Shown: positions 7,599 to 15,511, numbered from the stretch's first letter. The stretch is 19,615 bases of DNA from an uncultured Clostridia bacterium (GCA_934663625.1 CAKUKP010000059.1:1-19615); one strand, 5' to 3'. Notes: a model not told the origin generated them from the letters alone. Made by a program: numbers and translations.

Positions 7599-7617
7599 AA
7601 ACGAAATCTATAAAACG

Positions 7618-7647
7618 ACTCCCGCCGCGATTTGCGGCGGGAGTTTT
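7618..7647. terminator. Strong hairpin terminator between convergent genes
   Basis: ACTCCCGCCGC (7618-7628) and GCGGCGGGAGT (7634-7644) form an 11-bp GC-rich stem with a GATTT loop, followed by a short T run (7644-7647) on the plus strand. On the minus strand the stem is followed shortly by TTTTA. It ends the biotin operon and probably also the pyrophosphatase transcript, whose stop is at 7686. Confidence 0.85.
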
Positions 7648-7685
7648 GCTGTAATGACATTTATTCGATTTTGGAGTTTTTTTCT

Positions 7686-9302
7686 TTAGCCCCACAGCAC
7701 GCTCAGCATCGGCACGATCTGTTTTTTGCGGCTCATCACGTTCGGCAAAAAGCAGGTGTTATCGCGCACATCCACGTTGAACGCCTGTTTGATGATGGAT
7801 GTATCGCCGATGACCAACAGCTGCGTGCCCTCCTTCAGTACATCGGTCAGCATCAGAAGCATCATATCGTAATGCTTCTTCTGCACGGTTTCGCGCATGA
7901 TGGAAAGCAGCTCCCCGCGGCGCTCCAATATGTGCATCGAATCGATGCAGGTGATCTGCCCGATGCCAAGATTGTTGCCCGCGATGTGGAATTCCTTGAA
8001 ATCGGTGAAGATCAGCTCCTCCGCCGTCTTGCCATCGCCGGAAGCGGTGGAGAAAATATCGTAGCCCAGCTTATCCAGCGAAATATTGGCGATGCGCGCC
8101 ATCGTTTCCGCCATGCGGCGATCGCGATCGGTGCAGGTGGGGGATTTGAACATGACCGTATCGGCGACGATTGCCGCCGCCATCAGACCCGCCATCTTCT
8201 CGGTGGGCACGATGCCGCGCTCCTGATACATACCGGCGATGATGGTGGCGGTGCTGCCCACGGGTTCGTTGCGGAAGTACACGGGACTGCCGGTTTGAAT
8301 GTCTGCCAGCCGGTGATGATCGATAATCGCGCGCAGATCCGCCTGTTCCAGTCCGGGCACGGATTGCGCGATTTCATTGTGATCCACCAGCACCACGCGC
8401 TTGCGGCGCGGATTCATCAGATGGTATCGCGAAAGCGTGCCCACCACGCAGCCATCGGAATCCAGAATGGGATAGCTGCGATGGCGGTTCTGCATCAATA
8501 CCTCGCGCACGTCGTCCAGATAATCGTCCAGATGGAAGCAGGGGATTTCCTTTTTGCTGCAAATGCGGCCGACCGGAATGGCGTGGTAGATCAGGCGCGA
8601 TGCGCGGGTCACGTCCAGCGGCGTGGAGATGATGCGCGTTTCGGTCTGCATCGCGCAAACCTCCGGATCGATCTCCGCCTGGCACAGAATCAGCGTGCGC
8701 ACGCCCTTTTCCACAGCGCTGCGGATGATATCATCCTGCTGCCCGCAGAGGAGAATGCAATCCTTGCCGGTGAAAACGGGCGCGTTGTGCGCCTTGGGCA
8801 TGGCGATGATCACTTCGCCGGATACGCTGTCCGAAGGGGAGAGGCATTCGTTTAATTCATGCCCCTCCAGCACCGATAGCAGGTTGAACATCGGCACGTT
8901 TTCCAGCACCGGATGTTCGATCATCGAAATATCGAAGGATGCGATATCATCCGGATTCAGCATTCCGAAAAGCTTGCCTTCCTCATCCGCCACGGGCACG
9001 GCGGGGATCGATTGATCCGCCTGCAGCACGCTCCATGCGTAGCTGACCGTGGCGGCGGGACTCAGCGCGGGCGGCGTATCGTAATTCAGATCGCGCACCT
9101 GCGTGCGCACGGAATGAATGTAGATCGGCGGTTCAAAGCCGAAGCGCTCCAGCACCATGTGCGTTTCATCGCTGATGTGGCCGAGGCGCGCGGCGATGTA
9201 GCCACGGTCGCCCAGCGCGTTCCGGAGCGCGGCATACGCCATCGCGGATACGATGGAATCCGTATCGGGGTTTCGATGGCCGGTTACATAGGTGGTTTCC
9301 AG
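7686..9302 (-). CDS. ppaC: Manganese-dependent inorganic pyrophosphatase with CBS and DRTGG regulatory domains (CTG start)
   Basis: 538 residues from the start chosen here. Class II (DHH-family) enzyme that hydrolyses pyrophosphate to phosphate in the cytoplasm. The N-terminal GHRNPDTDS gives H9, D13 and D15, the same numbers as in Bacillus subtilis PpaC. An insert (about 60-300) with a CBS half, a DRTGG-like domain and a second CBS half splits the DHH domain. Then come VLVDHNE, IIDHH, the metal-site ADTVMFKSPT, and the C-terminal substrate motif SRKKQIVP. Enzymes of this CBS type are regulated by adenine nucleotides (family knowledge). The frame is open to a TTG at 9359, but that TTG is inside the -35 box of a good promoter. 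AAAGGGGGTG sits 6-8 bases before a CTG at 9302-9300, so I take CTG as start; a GTG at 9311 overlaps the ribosome site and is too close to it. Confidence 0.9.
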   Translation of the reverse strand: METTYVTGHRNPDTDSIVSAMAYAALRNALGDRGYIAARLGHISDETHMVLERFGFEPPIYIHSVRTQVRDLNYDTPPALSPAATVSYAWSVLQADQSIPAVPVADEEGKLFGMLNPDDIASFDISMIEHPVLENVPMFNLLSVLEGHELNECLSPSDSVSGEVIIAMPKAHNAPVFTGKDCILLCGQQDDIIRSAVEKGVRTLILCQAEIDPEVCAMQTETRIISTPLDVTRASRLIYHAIPVGRICSKKEIPCFHLDDYLDDVREVLMQNRHRSYPILDSDGCVVGTLSRYHLMNPRRKRVVLVDHNEIAQSVPGLEQADLRAIIDHHRLADIQTGSPVYFRNEPVGSTATIIAGMYQERGIVPTEKMAGLMAAAIVADTVMFKSPTCTDRDRRMAETMARIANISLDKLGYDIFSTASGDGKTAEELIFTDFKEFHIAGNNLGIGQITCIDSMHILERRGELLSIMRETVQKKHYDMMLLMLTDVLKEGTQLLVIGDTSIIKQAFNVDVRDNTCFLPNVMSRKKQIVPMLSVLWG

Positions 9303-9330
9303 AGAAAACACCCCCTTTGATGTTTTTTCA

Positions 9331-9359
9331 ATTATACCGAATTCGTTCGGGCGGGTCAA
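9331..9359 (-). promoter_or_regulatory. Promoter of the pyrophosphatase gene
   Basis: On the minus strand TTGACC (9354-9359), a 17-base spacer and TATAAT (9331-9336) make a near-consensus promoter. The -35 box begins directly after the TAG stop of the deformylase gene. The predicted start of transcription is near 9324, about 22 bases before the CTG start codon. Confidence 0.85.
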
Positions 9360-9770
9360 CTAGATAATGATCCCTTCCAGATGATCGATCTCGTGCTGGA
9401 TGATCTGCGCGGTGAAACCGGAATAATTCTTGACGCGCAATTTTCCATCGCGGGTCTGCCATTGCACCTTGATCGTGCGATAGCGCTTCGCCTTGCGCGT
9501 ACCGGTGAGGGAAAGGCAGCCCTCCTCCGCTTCGTATGCGCCGTCGCGCTTCAATATTTTCGGATTGAACATTTCGCAGATCTGGCTGTTATCCAGAAAT
9601 ACGATGATGCGCACGGATGCGCCGATCATGTTCGCCGCCATGCCCACGCAGCCTTCGATGTGCGCGCGCAGCGTATCGCAAAGATCATCCGCCACCGGCG
9701 CATCCGACGGGCACGCAGGCGCGGAGGGCTTCTTCAGAAATTCTATGTCGCGCATGATGCTTTGCACCAT
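9360..9770 (-). CDS. def: Short divergent peptide deformylase
   Basis: 136 residues, shorter than type 1 deformylases (about 165-170) because it ends right after motif 3. The enzyme removes the formyl group from the initiator methionine of new proteins. Motif 2 (EGCLSL, metal cysteine 85) and motif 3 (HEIDH, H126, E127, H130) are intact. Motif 1 reads CVGMAANMIG (41-50) instead of GxGLAAxQxG: the first glycine is Cys41 and the glutamine that normally stabilises the transition state is Met48. Similar GMAANM proteins exist in Bacillota as I recall, often beside a canonical deformylase, so this may be an accessory or altered enzyme. The start at 9770 follows an AAAGGG site; the frame extends upstream to 9950 but crosses the terminator of the neighbouring operon. 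Confidence 0.82.
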   Translation of the reverse strand: MVQSIMRDIEFLKKPSAPACPSDAPVADDLCDTLRAHIEGCVGMAANMIGASVRIIVFLDNSQICEMFNPKILKRDGAYEAEEGCLSLTGTRKAKRYRTIKVQWQTRDGKLRVKNYSGFTAQIIQHEIDHLEGIII

Positions 9771-9797
9771 GGAATCACACCCTTTTGTACGGTATAG

Positions 9798-9831
9798 AAA
9801 AGGAGCATCCATGCCAATGTACGGATGCTCC
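9798..9831 (-). terminator. Terminator of the six-gene operon
   Basis: GGAGCATCC (9802-9810) and GGATGCTCC (9823-9831) form a perfect 9-bp stem with a 12-base loop. On the minus strand it is followed by TTTT, 14 bases past the stop of the E2 gene. It separates that operon from the deformylase gene. Confidence 0.85.
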
Positions 9832-9844
9832 CCGATCGATGGTT

Positions 9845-11368
9845 TTACAGAAGCAATGCAGGCTTTTCCAGCAGCTTCTTCACGCGACCCAGGAACTGTG
9901 CGGCGGGCGCGCCGTCTACGATGCGGTGATCGTAGGTCAGGCTCAGCCACATCATGTTCTTTACGGCGATGGTATCATCGTCCAGAACAACCGCGCGCTT
10001 CTTCATCGCGCCGACCGCCAGAATGCCGGCTTCGGGCGCGTTGACGACCGCGGTGAAGCTGTCCACGCCGAACATGCCCAGATTGGTCACGGTGAAGGTG
10101 CCGCCGGTCAGTTCGTCGGGATTCAGTCCGCCTTCCTTCGTGCGCTTGCCCAGATCCTTCGCCACGGCGTTGATCTCGGTCAGGCTCAGCTTATCGGCGT
10201 TGCGGATTACGGGCACCAGCAGACCGGTATCGGTCGCAACCGCCATGCCCACGTTTACATGGTGCTTTACGATGATGCTGTCGCTGGTCATGGAAGAATT
10301 CATCATCGGGAATTCCGTCAATGCCTTGGCGACGCAGCGGATCACCATATCGTTGTAGCTGACCTTGATGCCTTCCGCCTTCAGCTGTTCGCGCAGGCGC
10401 ACGCATTCGGTCATATCCACTTCCATGCGATGGTTGGCCTGCGCCAGATCGTGCAGGCTGTCGTGCATGCGCTGGGCGATGATCTTGCGCATTCCCTTCA
10501 GCGGGATTACGGTTTCCAGTTCGCCCGCTTCCACCGGCGCGGGTGCGGCGGCGGCCTTCGGCGCGGCGACGGGCGCCTTGGCGGCGAGTACATCGCGTTC
10601 GATGATCAGGCCATCGGGGCCGGAGCCGGACACGGTGGCAATATCGATGCCCTTGCCCTCGGCGGTCATGCGCGCGCGGGGGGATGCGAATACGCGGCCG
10701 TCCGCAGCGGGTGCGGCGGCTTCCTCGGCGGGCGCGGCTTCGGCGGCGGAATCACCGGCGGCGAGTACCGCGTCGATATCCGTACCGGCGGGGCCGACGT
10801 AAGCGATGGTTTCGGTGATCGGTACCATGTCGCCCTCTTCATAGAGGAGCTTCAGCACGGTGCCGGTGGCGGTGGAATCCATGGTGATGGAGAGCTTATC
10901 GGTCTCCATTTCGAACATGGGATCGCCTTCCTTGATTTCATCGCCTTCGCTTACCAGCCATTTGGTGATGATGCCTTCGGTCATCTGCAGGCCCTGCTTG
11001 GGCATGATGATCTTATGCACATCGGCGGGCAGCGCGCCTGCGGCCTTCCCGGCAGCGGGCTTTGCAGTATCCTCCGCAGCGGGTGCGGCGGGCGCATCGC
11101 CGCCGTTCAGCAGTGCGGAAATATCCTCGCCGGGGTTGCCGACGATGGCGATGGTTTCGGTCACGGGCACCATATCGCCTTCTTCATAGAGAAGCTTCAG
11201 AATCGTGCCGGTGGCGGTGGAATCTATGGTAATGGAAAGCTTATCGGTTTCCATTTCGAAAAGCGGTTCGCCCTCTTTTACCTGATCACCTTCGGCCTTC
11301 AGCCATTTGGTGATAATGCCCTCGGTCATTTGCAGACCCTGCTTGGGCAGTATGATCTTCTGAGCCAT
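9845..11368 (-). CDS. Dihydrolipoamide acyltransferase (E2) of a 2-oxoacid or acetoin dehydrogenase complex, two lipoyl domains
   Basis: 507 residues. E2 forms the core of the complex and passes the acyl group from E1 to CoA through lipoyl-lysine. Lipoyl domains span about 4-83 and 119-198 with METDKLS motifs (lysines 43 and 158). They are 66 of 80 residues identical by my count, which suggests a recent duplication. Ala/Pro linkers surround an E1/E3-binding domain (about 225-262, ASPRARMTAEGKGID). The catalytic domain runs from about 283 to the end with DHRIVDG (H481, D485). The ATG at 11368 has AGGAGG 6 bases upstream; a longer in-frame ORF to 11416 has no such site. Last gene of the operon, separated from E1 beta by 150 bases of structured DNA. 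Both acetyl-transferring and acetoin complexes have this architecture, so the substrate cannot be read from it. Confidence 0.92.
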   Translation of the reverse strand: MAQKIILPKQGLQMTEGIITKWLKAEGDQVKEGEPLFEMETDKLSITIDSTATGTILKLLYEEGDMVPVTETIAIVGNPGEDISALLNGGDAPAAPAAEDTAKPAAGKAAGALPADVHKIIMPKQGLQMTEGIITKWLVSEGDEIKEGDPMFEMETDKLSITMDSTATGTVLKLLYEEGDMVPITETIAYVGPAGTDIDAVLAAGDSAAEAAPAEEAAAPAADGRVFASPRARMTAEGKGIDIATVSGSGPDGLIIERDVLAAKAPVAAPKAAAAPAPVEAGELETVIPLKGMRKIIAQRMHDSLHDLAQANHRMEVDMTECVRLREQLKAEGIKVSYNDMVIRCVAKALTEFPMMNSSMTSDSIIVKHHVNVGMAVATDTGLLVPVIRNADKLSLTEINAVAKDLGKRTKEGGLNPDELTGGTFTVTNLGMFGVDSFTAVVNAPEAGILAVGAMKKRAVVLDDDTIAVKNMMWLSLTYDHRIVDGAPAAQFLGRVKKLLEKPALLL

Positions 11369-11392
11369 GCGTAACCTCCTAAAAGTATGGGC

Positions 11393-11494
11393 GCAGGCGC
11401 GGACGGGGGTTGGCATCCGTCCACGCTTGCACCTGTTCCGACACGATCAGCGCCGGAACGTGCTGCCGGTCGAATGGGGTGTAATTCGACCGGC
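11393..11494 (-). other. Structured spacer with three consecutive stem-loops between E1 beta and E2 genes
   Basis: Three inverted repeats follow one another: an 11-bp perfect stem GCCGGTCGAAT/ATTCGACCGGC with an 8-base loop (11465-11475 and 11484-11494), a 6-bp GTTCCG/CGGAAC stem (11435-11440 and 11454-11459), and a 14-base arm pair with 12 exact pairs and a 10-base loop (11393-11406 and 11417-11430). None has a U-tract, so they are not ordinary terminators. Elsewhere in this operon genes overlap or lie 3 bases apart, so the 150-base spacer stands out. It could set the E2:E1 ratio by RNA processing or stabilisation. Confidence 0.6.
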
Positions 11495-11518
11495 GGATTG
11501 GCAATGATCTGTTATCGA

Positions 11519-12499
11519 TCAGCGATAGCACACCTGCTTGCAGGCGGCGATGATATCGGCGATCTGCGGCGTGGCGGCGTTTTCAAGATCAACGTTGAAG
11601 GGCAGGGGGCATGCCTTGGTGCCCAGACGAACCGGAGCCGCGTCCAGATAGCGGAACGCTTCCTCGGTCACCATGGATGCAACCTCCGCGCCCCAACCGG
11701 CGGTGCGGTGCGCTTCGTGCACAACCACCAAGCGGCCGGTCTTCTTTACGGAATTGACCACAGTTTCCTTATCGAAGGGAACCAGCGTCATGGGATCGAT
11801 GACCTCGGCGGAAATGCCTTCCTTTGCCAGTTCTTCGGCGGCTTCCAGCGCGCGCGGAACGTACAGCAGGTTGGCGACGATGGTCACATCCGTGCCCTCG
11901 CGCTTGATATCGGCCTTGCCGAAGGGCAGCATGAAATCGGGATCATCCGGCACATCCATCTTCGTGGAATACAGCGCCTTATGCTCGAAGAACATTACGG
12001 GGTTATCATCGCGGATGGCGGTGCGCAGCAGACCTGCCGCATCGCGTCCGGTGGAGGGGCATGCAACCTTCAGACCCGGAAAATGCATGAAGATGGTTTC
12101 CAGCGACTGGGAATGCGTGGCGGCGTTGCCGCGGCCGATGCCTTCCTGACCGCGGATGACCAGCGGGATCTTCGCACGACCGCCGAAGATGTAGCGCGTC
12201 TTGGCGACCTGGTTGATCAGCTGATCCATGGCGACCAGCGCGAAATCCATGTACATCAGTTCAACGATCGGGCGCATGCCGGTGCACGCCGCGCCCAGAC
12301 CGGCGCCGACGAAAGCGGCTTCGCTGATGGGGGTATTGAACGCGCGCTCCTGACCGAATTCCTTGGTCAGATCGCGGGTGCAGCCGAAAATGGAACCGAT
12401 GGCTTCTACGTCTTCACCCATGACGAAGATCTTGGGATCACGGCGCATTTCGGAAGCGATGGTATCGCGTACTGCCATTGCGTAGGTCTTAATGCTCAT
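11519..12499 (-). CDS. Thiamine-diphosphate dehydrogenase E1 component, beta subunit (AcoB/PdhB type)
   Basis: 326 residues, the usual length for E1 beta. With E1 alpha it forms the heterotetramer that decarboxylates a 2-oxoacid, or cleaves an acyloin, on thiamine diphosphate and reductively acylates the lipoyl group of E2. Typical stretches are MGEDVEAIGSIFGCTR, TPISEAAFVGAGLGAACTGMRP, MDFALVAMDQLINQVAK, HSQSLETIF and the C-terminal HEAHRTAGWGAE block. The start overlaps the E1 alpha stop by 4 bases, so translation is coupled. The sequence reads closer to acetoin dehydrogenase AcoB than to PDH beta (memory-based judgement). Confidence 0.93.
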   Translation of the reverse strand: MSIKTYAMAVRDTIASEMRRDPKIFVMGEDVEAIGSIFGCTRDLTKEFGQERAFNTPISEAAFVGAGLGAACTGMRPIVELMYMDFALVAMDQLINQVAKTRYIFGGRAKIPLVIRGQEGIGRGNAATHSQSLETIFMHFPGLKVACPSTGRDAAGLLRTAIRDDNPVMFFEHKALYSTKMDVPDDPDFMLPFGKADIKREGTDVTIVANLLYVPRALEAAEELAKEGISAEVIDPMTLVPFDKETVVNSVKKTGRLVVVHEAHRTAGWGAEVASMVTEEAFRYLDAAPVRLGTKACPLPFNVDLENAATPQIADIIAACKQVCYR

Positions 12500-13470
12500 G
12501 CTTCGTCGCCTCCCTCATAGAATACGTCGTCCAGAACGTGCGCCGGATCGGGATTCGGGCTGTTGATCGCGAATTCGGTCGCGGCGTCAACTTCCGCGTC
12601 CGCCGCCTTATCGATGGCGTCCAGCTCCGCTTCGGTGTACAGACCCTCGGCGATCAGCTTTTCGCGCCAGCGCTTGATGGGATCCTTCTTCTTCCATTCC
12701 GCAACTTCCTCGCGGGTGCGGTAGGTCTGCGGATCGCCCGTCCAGTGACCCATCCAGCGATAGGTTTTGCATTCGATCAGGGAAGGACCTTCGCCCGCCC
12801 TGGCGCGCTTCAGGGCGCGCTCGAACGCTGCGTCGATGGCTTCCACATCGTTGCCGTCCACGGTTTCGCCGGGCATATCATACGCCTTTGCGCGCACGGA
12901 GATATCCTTTACGGAGGTGGACTGGGATACCGGCACGGAAATGCCGTAACCGTTGTTTTCACATACGTAGATGATCGGCAGCTTCTTTACGCTGGCGAAG
13001 TTCAGGGATTCATGGAACGTGCCTTCGTTGGAAGCGCCGTCGCCAAAGAAGCTGACCGCCACGCGATCCTGATGCTGCAGCTTTGCGGAAAGCGCCGCGC
13101 CGGTCGCGATCGGGATGCCGCCGCCGACGATGGCGTTTGCGCCCAGGTTGCCCTGCGTGAAGTCCGCGATGTGCATGGAACCGGAACGTCCCTTGCAATA
13201 GCCGGTGGCCTTGCCCATCAGTTCCGCCATCGCCAGATCCAGGCGCGCGCCCTTGGCGATGCAGTGGCCGTGTCCGCGGTGGGTGGAAGCGATGTAATCA
13301 TCGTTGGTCAGCCGGGAACAGACGGTCGCCGCCACGGCCTCTTCACCGATGTAAAGATGTACGCTGCCGCGCAGCTTGTTTTCCTCGAAAAGCTTCAGTG
13401 CGCGGAATTCGAATGCGCGGATGCGCACCATGGTCTCGTAAATATGACCGGCTCTTTCACGTTCGATCAC
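12496..13470 (-). CDS. Thiamine-diphosphate dehydrogenase E1 component, alpha subunit (AcoA/PdhA type)
   Basis: 324 residues. It binds the diphosphate of thiamine through the GDG...NN motif (GDGASNEG from 143 to ENNGYG at about 171-176). HRGHGHCIAKG (64-74), the GRSGSMHIAD segment (94-103) and the C-terminal GDPQTYRT motif are hallmarks of the AcoA/PdhA family, and their wording favours acetoin dehydrogenase AcoA. Anaerobes of this type usually convert pyruvate with ferredoxin oxidoreductase, which also makes a dedicated acyloin or other 2-oxo substrate attractive, but this is inference. It overlaps the ligase alpha gene upstream and E1 beta downstream by 4 bases each, so both junctions are translationally coupled. 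Confidence 0.93.
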   Translation of the reverse strand: MIERERAGHIYETMVRIRAFEFRALKLFEENKLRGSVHLYIGEEAVAATVCSRLTNDDYIASTHRGHGHCIAKGARLDLAMAELMGKATGYCKGRSGSMHIADFTQGNLGANAIVGGGIPIATGAALSAKLQHQDRVAVSFFGDGASNEGTFHESLNFASVKKLPIIYVCENNGYGISVPVSQSTSVKDISVRAKAYDMPGETVDGNDVEAIDAAFERALKRARAGEGPSLIECKTYRWMGHWTGDPQTYRTREEVAEWKKKDPIKRWREKLIAEGLYTEAELDAIDKAADAEVDAATEFAINSPNPDPAHVLDDVFYEGGDEA

Positions 13471-14354
13471 AGTTTTCCCTCCTCTTTCAGCTGAAGGCAG
13501 ATATCGCGGATGTGCTGGGTGTTTTCTGCGATGTAAACGCCCGCTTCACGCAGCGCGCTTTCCTTGCTCGCCGCGCTGCCCGTTCCGTCTGCGGATACGA
13601 TGGCGCCCGCGTGACCCATGGAACGTCCCTTCGGCGCGTTCTTACCGGCGATCAGCGCGATCACCGGCTTGGTCACGTTGTGTTCCTTCAGATACTTTGC
13701 GGCCAGCTCTTCTTCGTTGCCGCCGATTTCGCCGATGATGACGATCGCGCGGGTTTCCGGATCCGCGATGAAATCGGGCAGAAGATCGGAGAAGGTGGAA
13801 CCGGGGATCATATCGCCGCCCACGCCGATGCAGGTGCTCTGGCCGATGCCGGCGTTGGTCAGCATAAATACGGTTTCATAGCAGTTGGTGGCGCTGCGGC
13901 TCATCACGCCCACGCTGCCGGGGGTGAAGATGCGGTGCGCCATGAAGCCCGCCTTGGATTTGCCGGGGCTGATGATGCCGAAGGAGTTGGGCCCGAACAG
14001 GCGCGCGCCCTTCAGATGCGCAAGGCGATAGCAGATCATCATATCATGTACGGGCACATGCTCCGCAATGGTCATGATGGTGGGTACGCCCGCGTCCAGC
14101 GCTTCCAACACGGAAGCCTTGGTGAACTTTGCGGGAACGAAGATGACGGAAGCGTTTGCGTCGGTGGCTTCCATCGCTTCGCGAACGGTGTTGAATACCG
14201 GAACGCCCAGAACGGTCTGGCCGCCCTTGCCGGGGGTAACGCCCGCGACTACGTTCGTGCCGTATGCCAGCATCTGTTCGGTGTGGAAGGTGCCTTCACG
14301 GCCGGTGATGCCCTGAACGATCAGCCTTGTATTCTGGTCAATAATGATGCTCAC
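13467..14354 (-). CDS. sucD: ADP-forming acyl-CoA (succinate-CoA type) ligase, alpha subunit
   Basis: 295 residues, the full length of SucD. It binds CoA in an N-terminal Rossmann domain (QGITGREGTFH, 14-24; GGVTPGKGG-like 37-45) and carries the phosphohistidine that relays phosphate between acyl phosphate and ADP: H248 in GHAGAI. GIGGDPIPG appears as GVGGDMIPG. Two conserved active-site spots differ from E. coli SucD: GPNCPG is GPNSFG (121-126) and SRSGTLTYE is SRSATNCYE (152-160), which may mean another acid than succinate. Sulfoacetate-CoA ligases (SauCD) and other SucCD-like ligases are alternatives. The start overlaps the sucC stop by 4 bases. The operon partner, an acylating aldehyde dehydrogenase, could supply or use its acyl-CoA. 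Confidence 0.88.
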   Translation of the reverse strand: MSIIIDQNTRLIVQGITGREGTFHTEQMLAYGTNVVAGVTPGKGGQTVLGVPVFNTVREAMEATDANASVIFVPAKFTKASVLEALDAGVPTIMTIAEHVPVHDMMICYRLAHLKGARLFGPNSFGIISPGKSKAGFMAHRIFTPGSVGVMSRSATNCYETVFMLTNAGIGQSTCIGVGGDMIPGSTFSDLLPDFIADPETRAIVIIGEIGGNEEELAAKYLKEHNVTKPVIALIAGKNAPKGRSMGHAGAIVSADGTGSAASKESALREAGVYIAENTQHIRDICLQLKEEGKL

Positions 14355-15508
14355 AGGCGATCCCTCCTCTCAAGCAGCGCGGCGATGGATTCGCGCAGAC
14401 CCTCGGTGCGCACAACATCGCTGTGCAGACCTTCGATAATTTCAATGCCCTTATCCTTGTTGGTGCCTTCCATGCGCACCACGATCAGCTTGCCATCCAG
14501 CGAATGATGCTCCATCGCCAGCTTTACGCCGCCCGCGACTTCGTCGCAGCGGGTGATGCCGCCGAAGATATTGATCAATACGGCCTTTACGCCGGTGGTG
14601 GAGAACAGAATGCGCATGGCCTCGGCGATGCGTTCCTTCGTTGCGCCGCCGCCCAGATCCAGAACGGCCGCAACCTTCATGCCGTTCTTGGTAATCATAT
14701 CGATGCAGCTCATCAGCATACCGGAACCGTTGGAGCATACGGCGATGGATCCGCCGGGCTCGCAGGGGATGTACAGGAAGTTGAATTCACGGGCTTCCTT
14801 TACCAGATCCTCTTCGGGCAGCTCTTCGCGCCATGCGGTCACATCGGGCAGGCGATACAGCGCGCTGTCGTCGATGTCCACCTTGCCGTCCAGCGCCAGC
14901 AGGGTATCGTCCTCCTGCACAACCAGCGGGTTGATTTCCGTCAGCATGCAATCGTAATCCATGAAGCACTTGTACAGCTTCTTCAGCAGGGCATCCAGCT
15001 GCTTTACATACATCAGATCCTGATGCGTGGAGGAGAGCAGATAGCGCGCCATATAATCCTGAACGCCGATCATCGGATCGATCACGATCTTCTTGATGGC
15101 TTCGGGCTTCTGCTTGGCGGTCTCTTCAATTTCCATGCCGCCCTCTGCGGAGAAGATGATGATCGGCTGCTTGGTCAGGCGATCCAGCATGATGGAAAGA
15201 TACCATTCAATCTTGAAATCCGCCATTTCAACCAGATACAGCTTGTTCACCATCAGACCCAGCAGCTCCTTGCCGAGCAGCTTGTCGACGTGCGCCCTGG
15301 CTTCATCCATGTTCTTGGCGAACTGAATGCCGCCCGCCTGGCCGCGGTGTCCGGACTGAATCTGCGCCTTGACCACCACGGGGAAGGATACGTTTTCTTC
15401 TGCCATTGCACGTTCGAGATCTTCCTTTTTATCGATCACGCAGCCGTGCTTGATCGGCAGACCAAACTGCTTGAAAAGCAGCTTGGCCTGGTATTCCATA
15501 AGCTTCAT
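14351..15508 (-). CDS. sucC: ADP-forming acyl-CoA (succinate-CoA type) ligase, beta subunit
   Basis: 385 residues, the normal SucC length. The ATP-grasp half begins MKLMEYQAKLLFKQFGLP and contains VVVKAQ, a basic Gly-rich loop (HRGQAGGI), EGGMEIEETA and the metal-binding ITEINPLVV-like LTEINPLVV. The C-terminal half has LDLGGGATKERI and NIFGGITRCD, the loop that touches the acid substrate in known structures. With the alpha subunit it interconverts acyl-CoA + ADP + phosphate and acid + ATP + CoA. The region NGSGMLMSCID replaces the usual NGAGLAMGTMD, another hint that the substrate may not be succinate. It begins 3 bases after the aldehyde dehydrogenase stop, so the two are strictly co-expressed. 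Confidence 0.88.
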   Translation of the reverse strand: MKLMEYQAKLLFKQFGLPIKHGCVIDKKEDLERAMAEENVSFPVVVKAQIQSGHRGQAGGIQFAKNMDEARAHVDKLLGKELLGLMVNKLYLVEMADFKIEWYLSIMLDRLTKQPIIIFSAEGGMEIEETAKQKPEAIKKIVIDPMIGVQDYMARYLLSSTHQDLMYVKQLDALLKKLYKCFMDYDCMLTEINPLVVQEDDTLLALDGKVDIDDSALYRLPDVTAWREELPEEDLVKEAREFNFLYIPCEPGGSIAVCSNGSGMLMSCIDMITKNGMKVAAVLDLGGGATKERIAEAMRILFSTTGVKAVLINIFGGITRCDEVAGGVKLAMEHHSLDGKLIVVRMEGTNKDKGIEIIEGLHSDVVRTEGLRESIAALLERRDRL

Positions 15509-15511
15509 CGA

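Noticed and set aside
7632..8855. 407-residue open frame on the plus strand opposite the pyrophosphatase gene
   Set aside because: No motif and His/Arg-rich; the minus strand codes for a clear DHH-type pyrophosphatase and the frame begins inside a terminator hairpin region.
9303..9359. N-terminal extension of the pyrophosphatase from a TTG at 9359
   Set aside because: These bases hold the promoter (TTGACC-17-TATAAT) and the ribosome site of the gene, and no homologue I recall has extra residues before the GH-NPDTD motif.
9771..9950. N-terminal extension of the deformylase to 9950
   Set aside because: It would run through the hairpin terminator at 9798-9831 and into the E2 gene; the ATG at 9770 has a ribosome site and gives a normal deformylase start.
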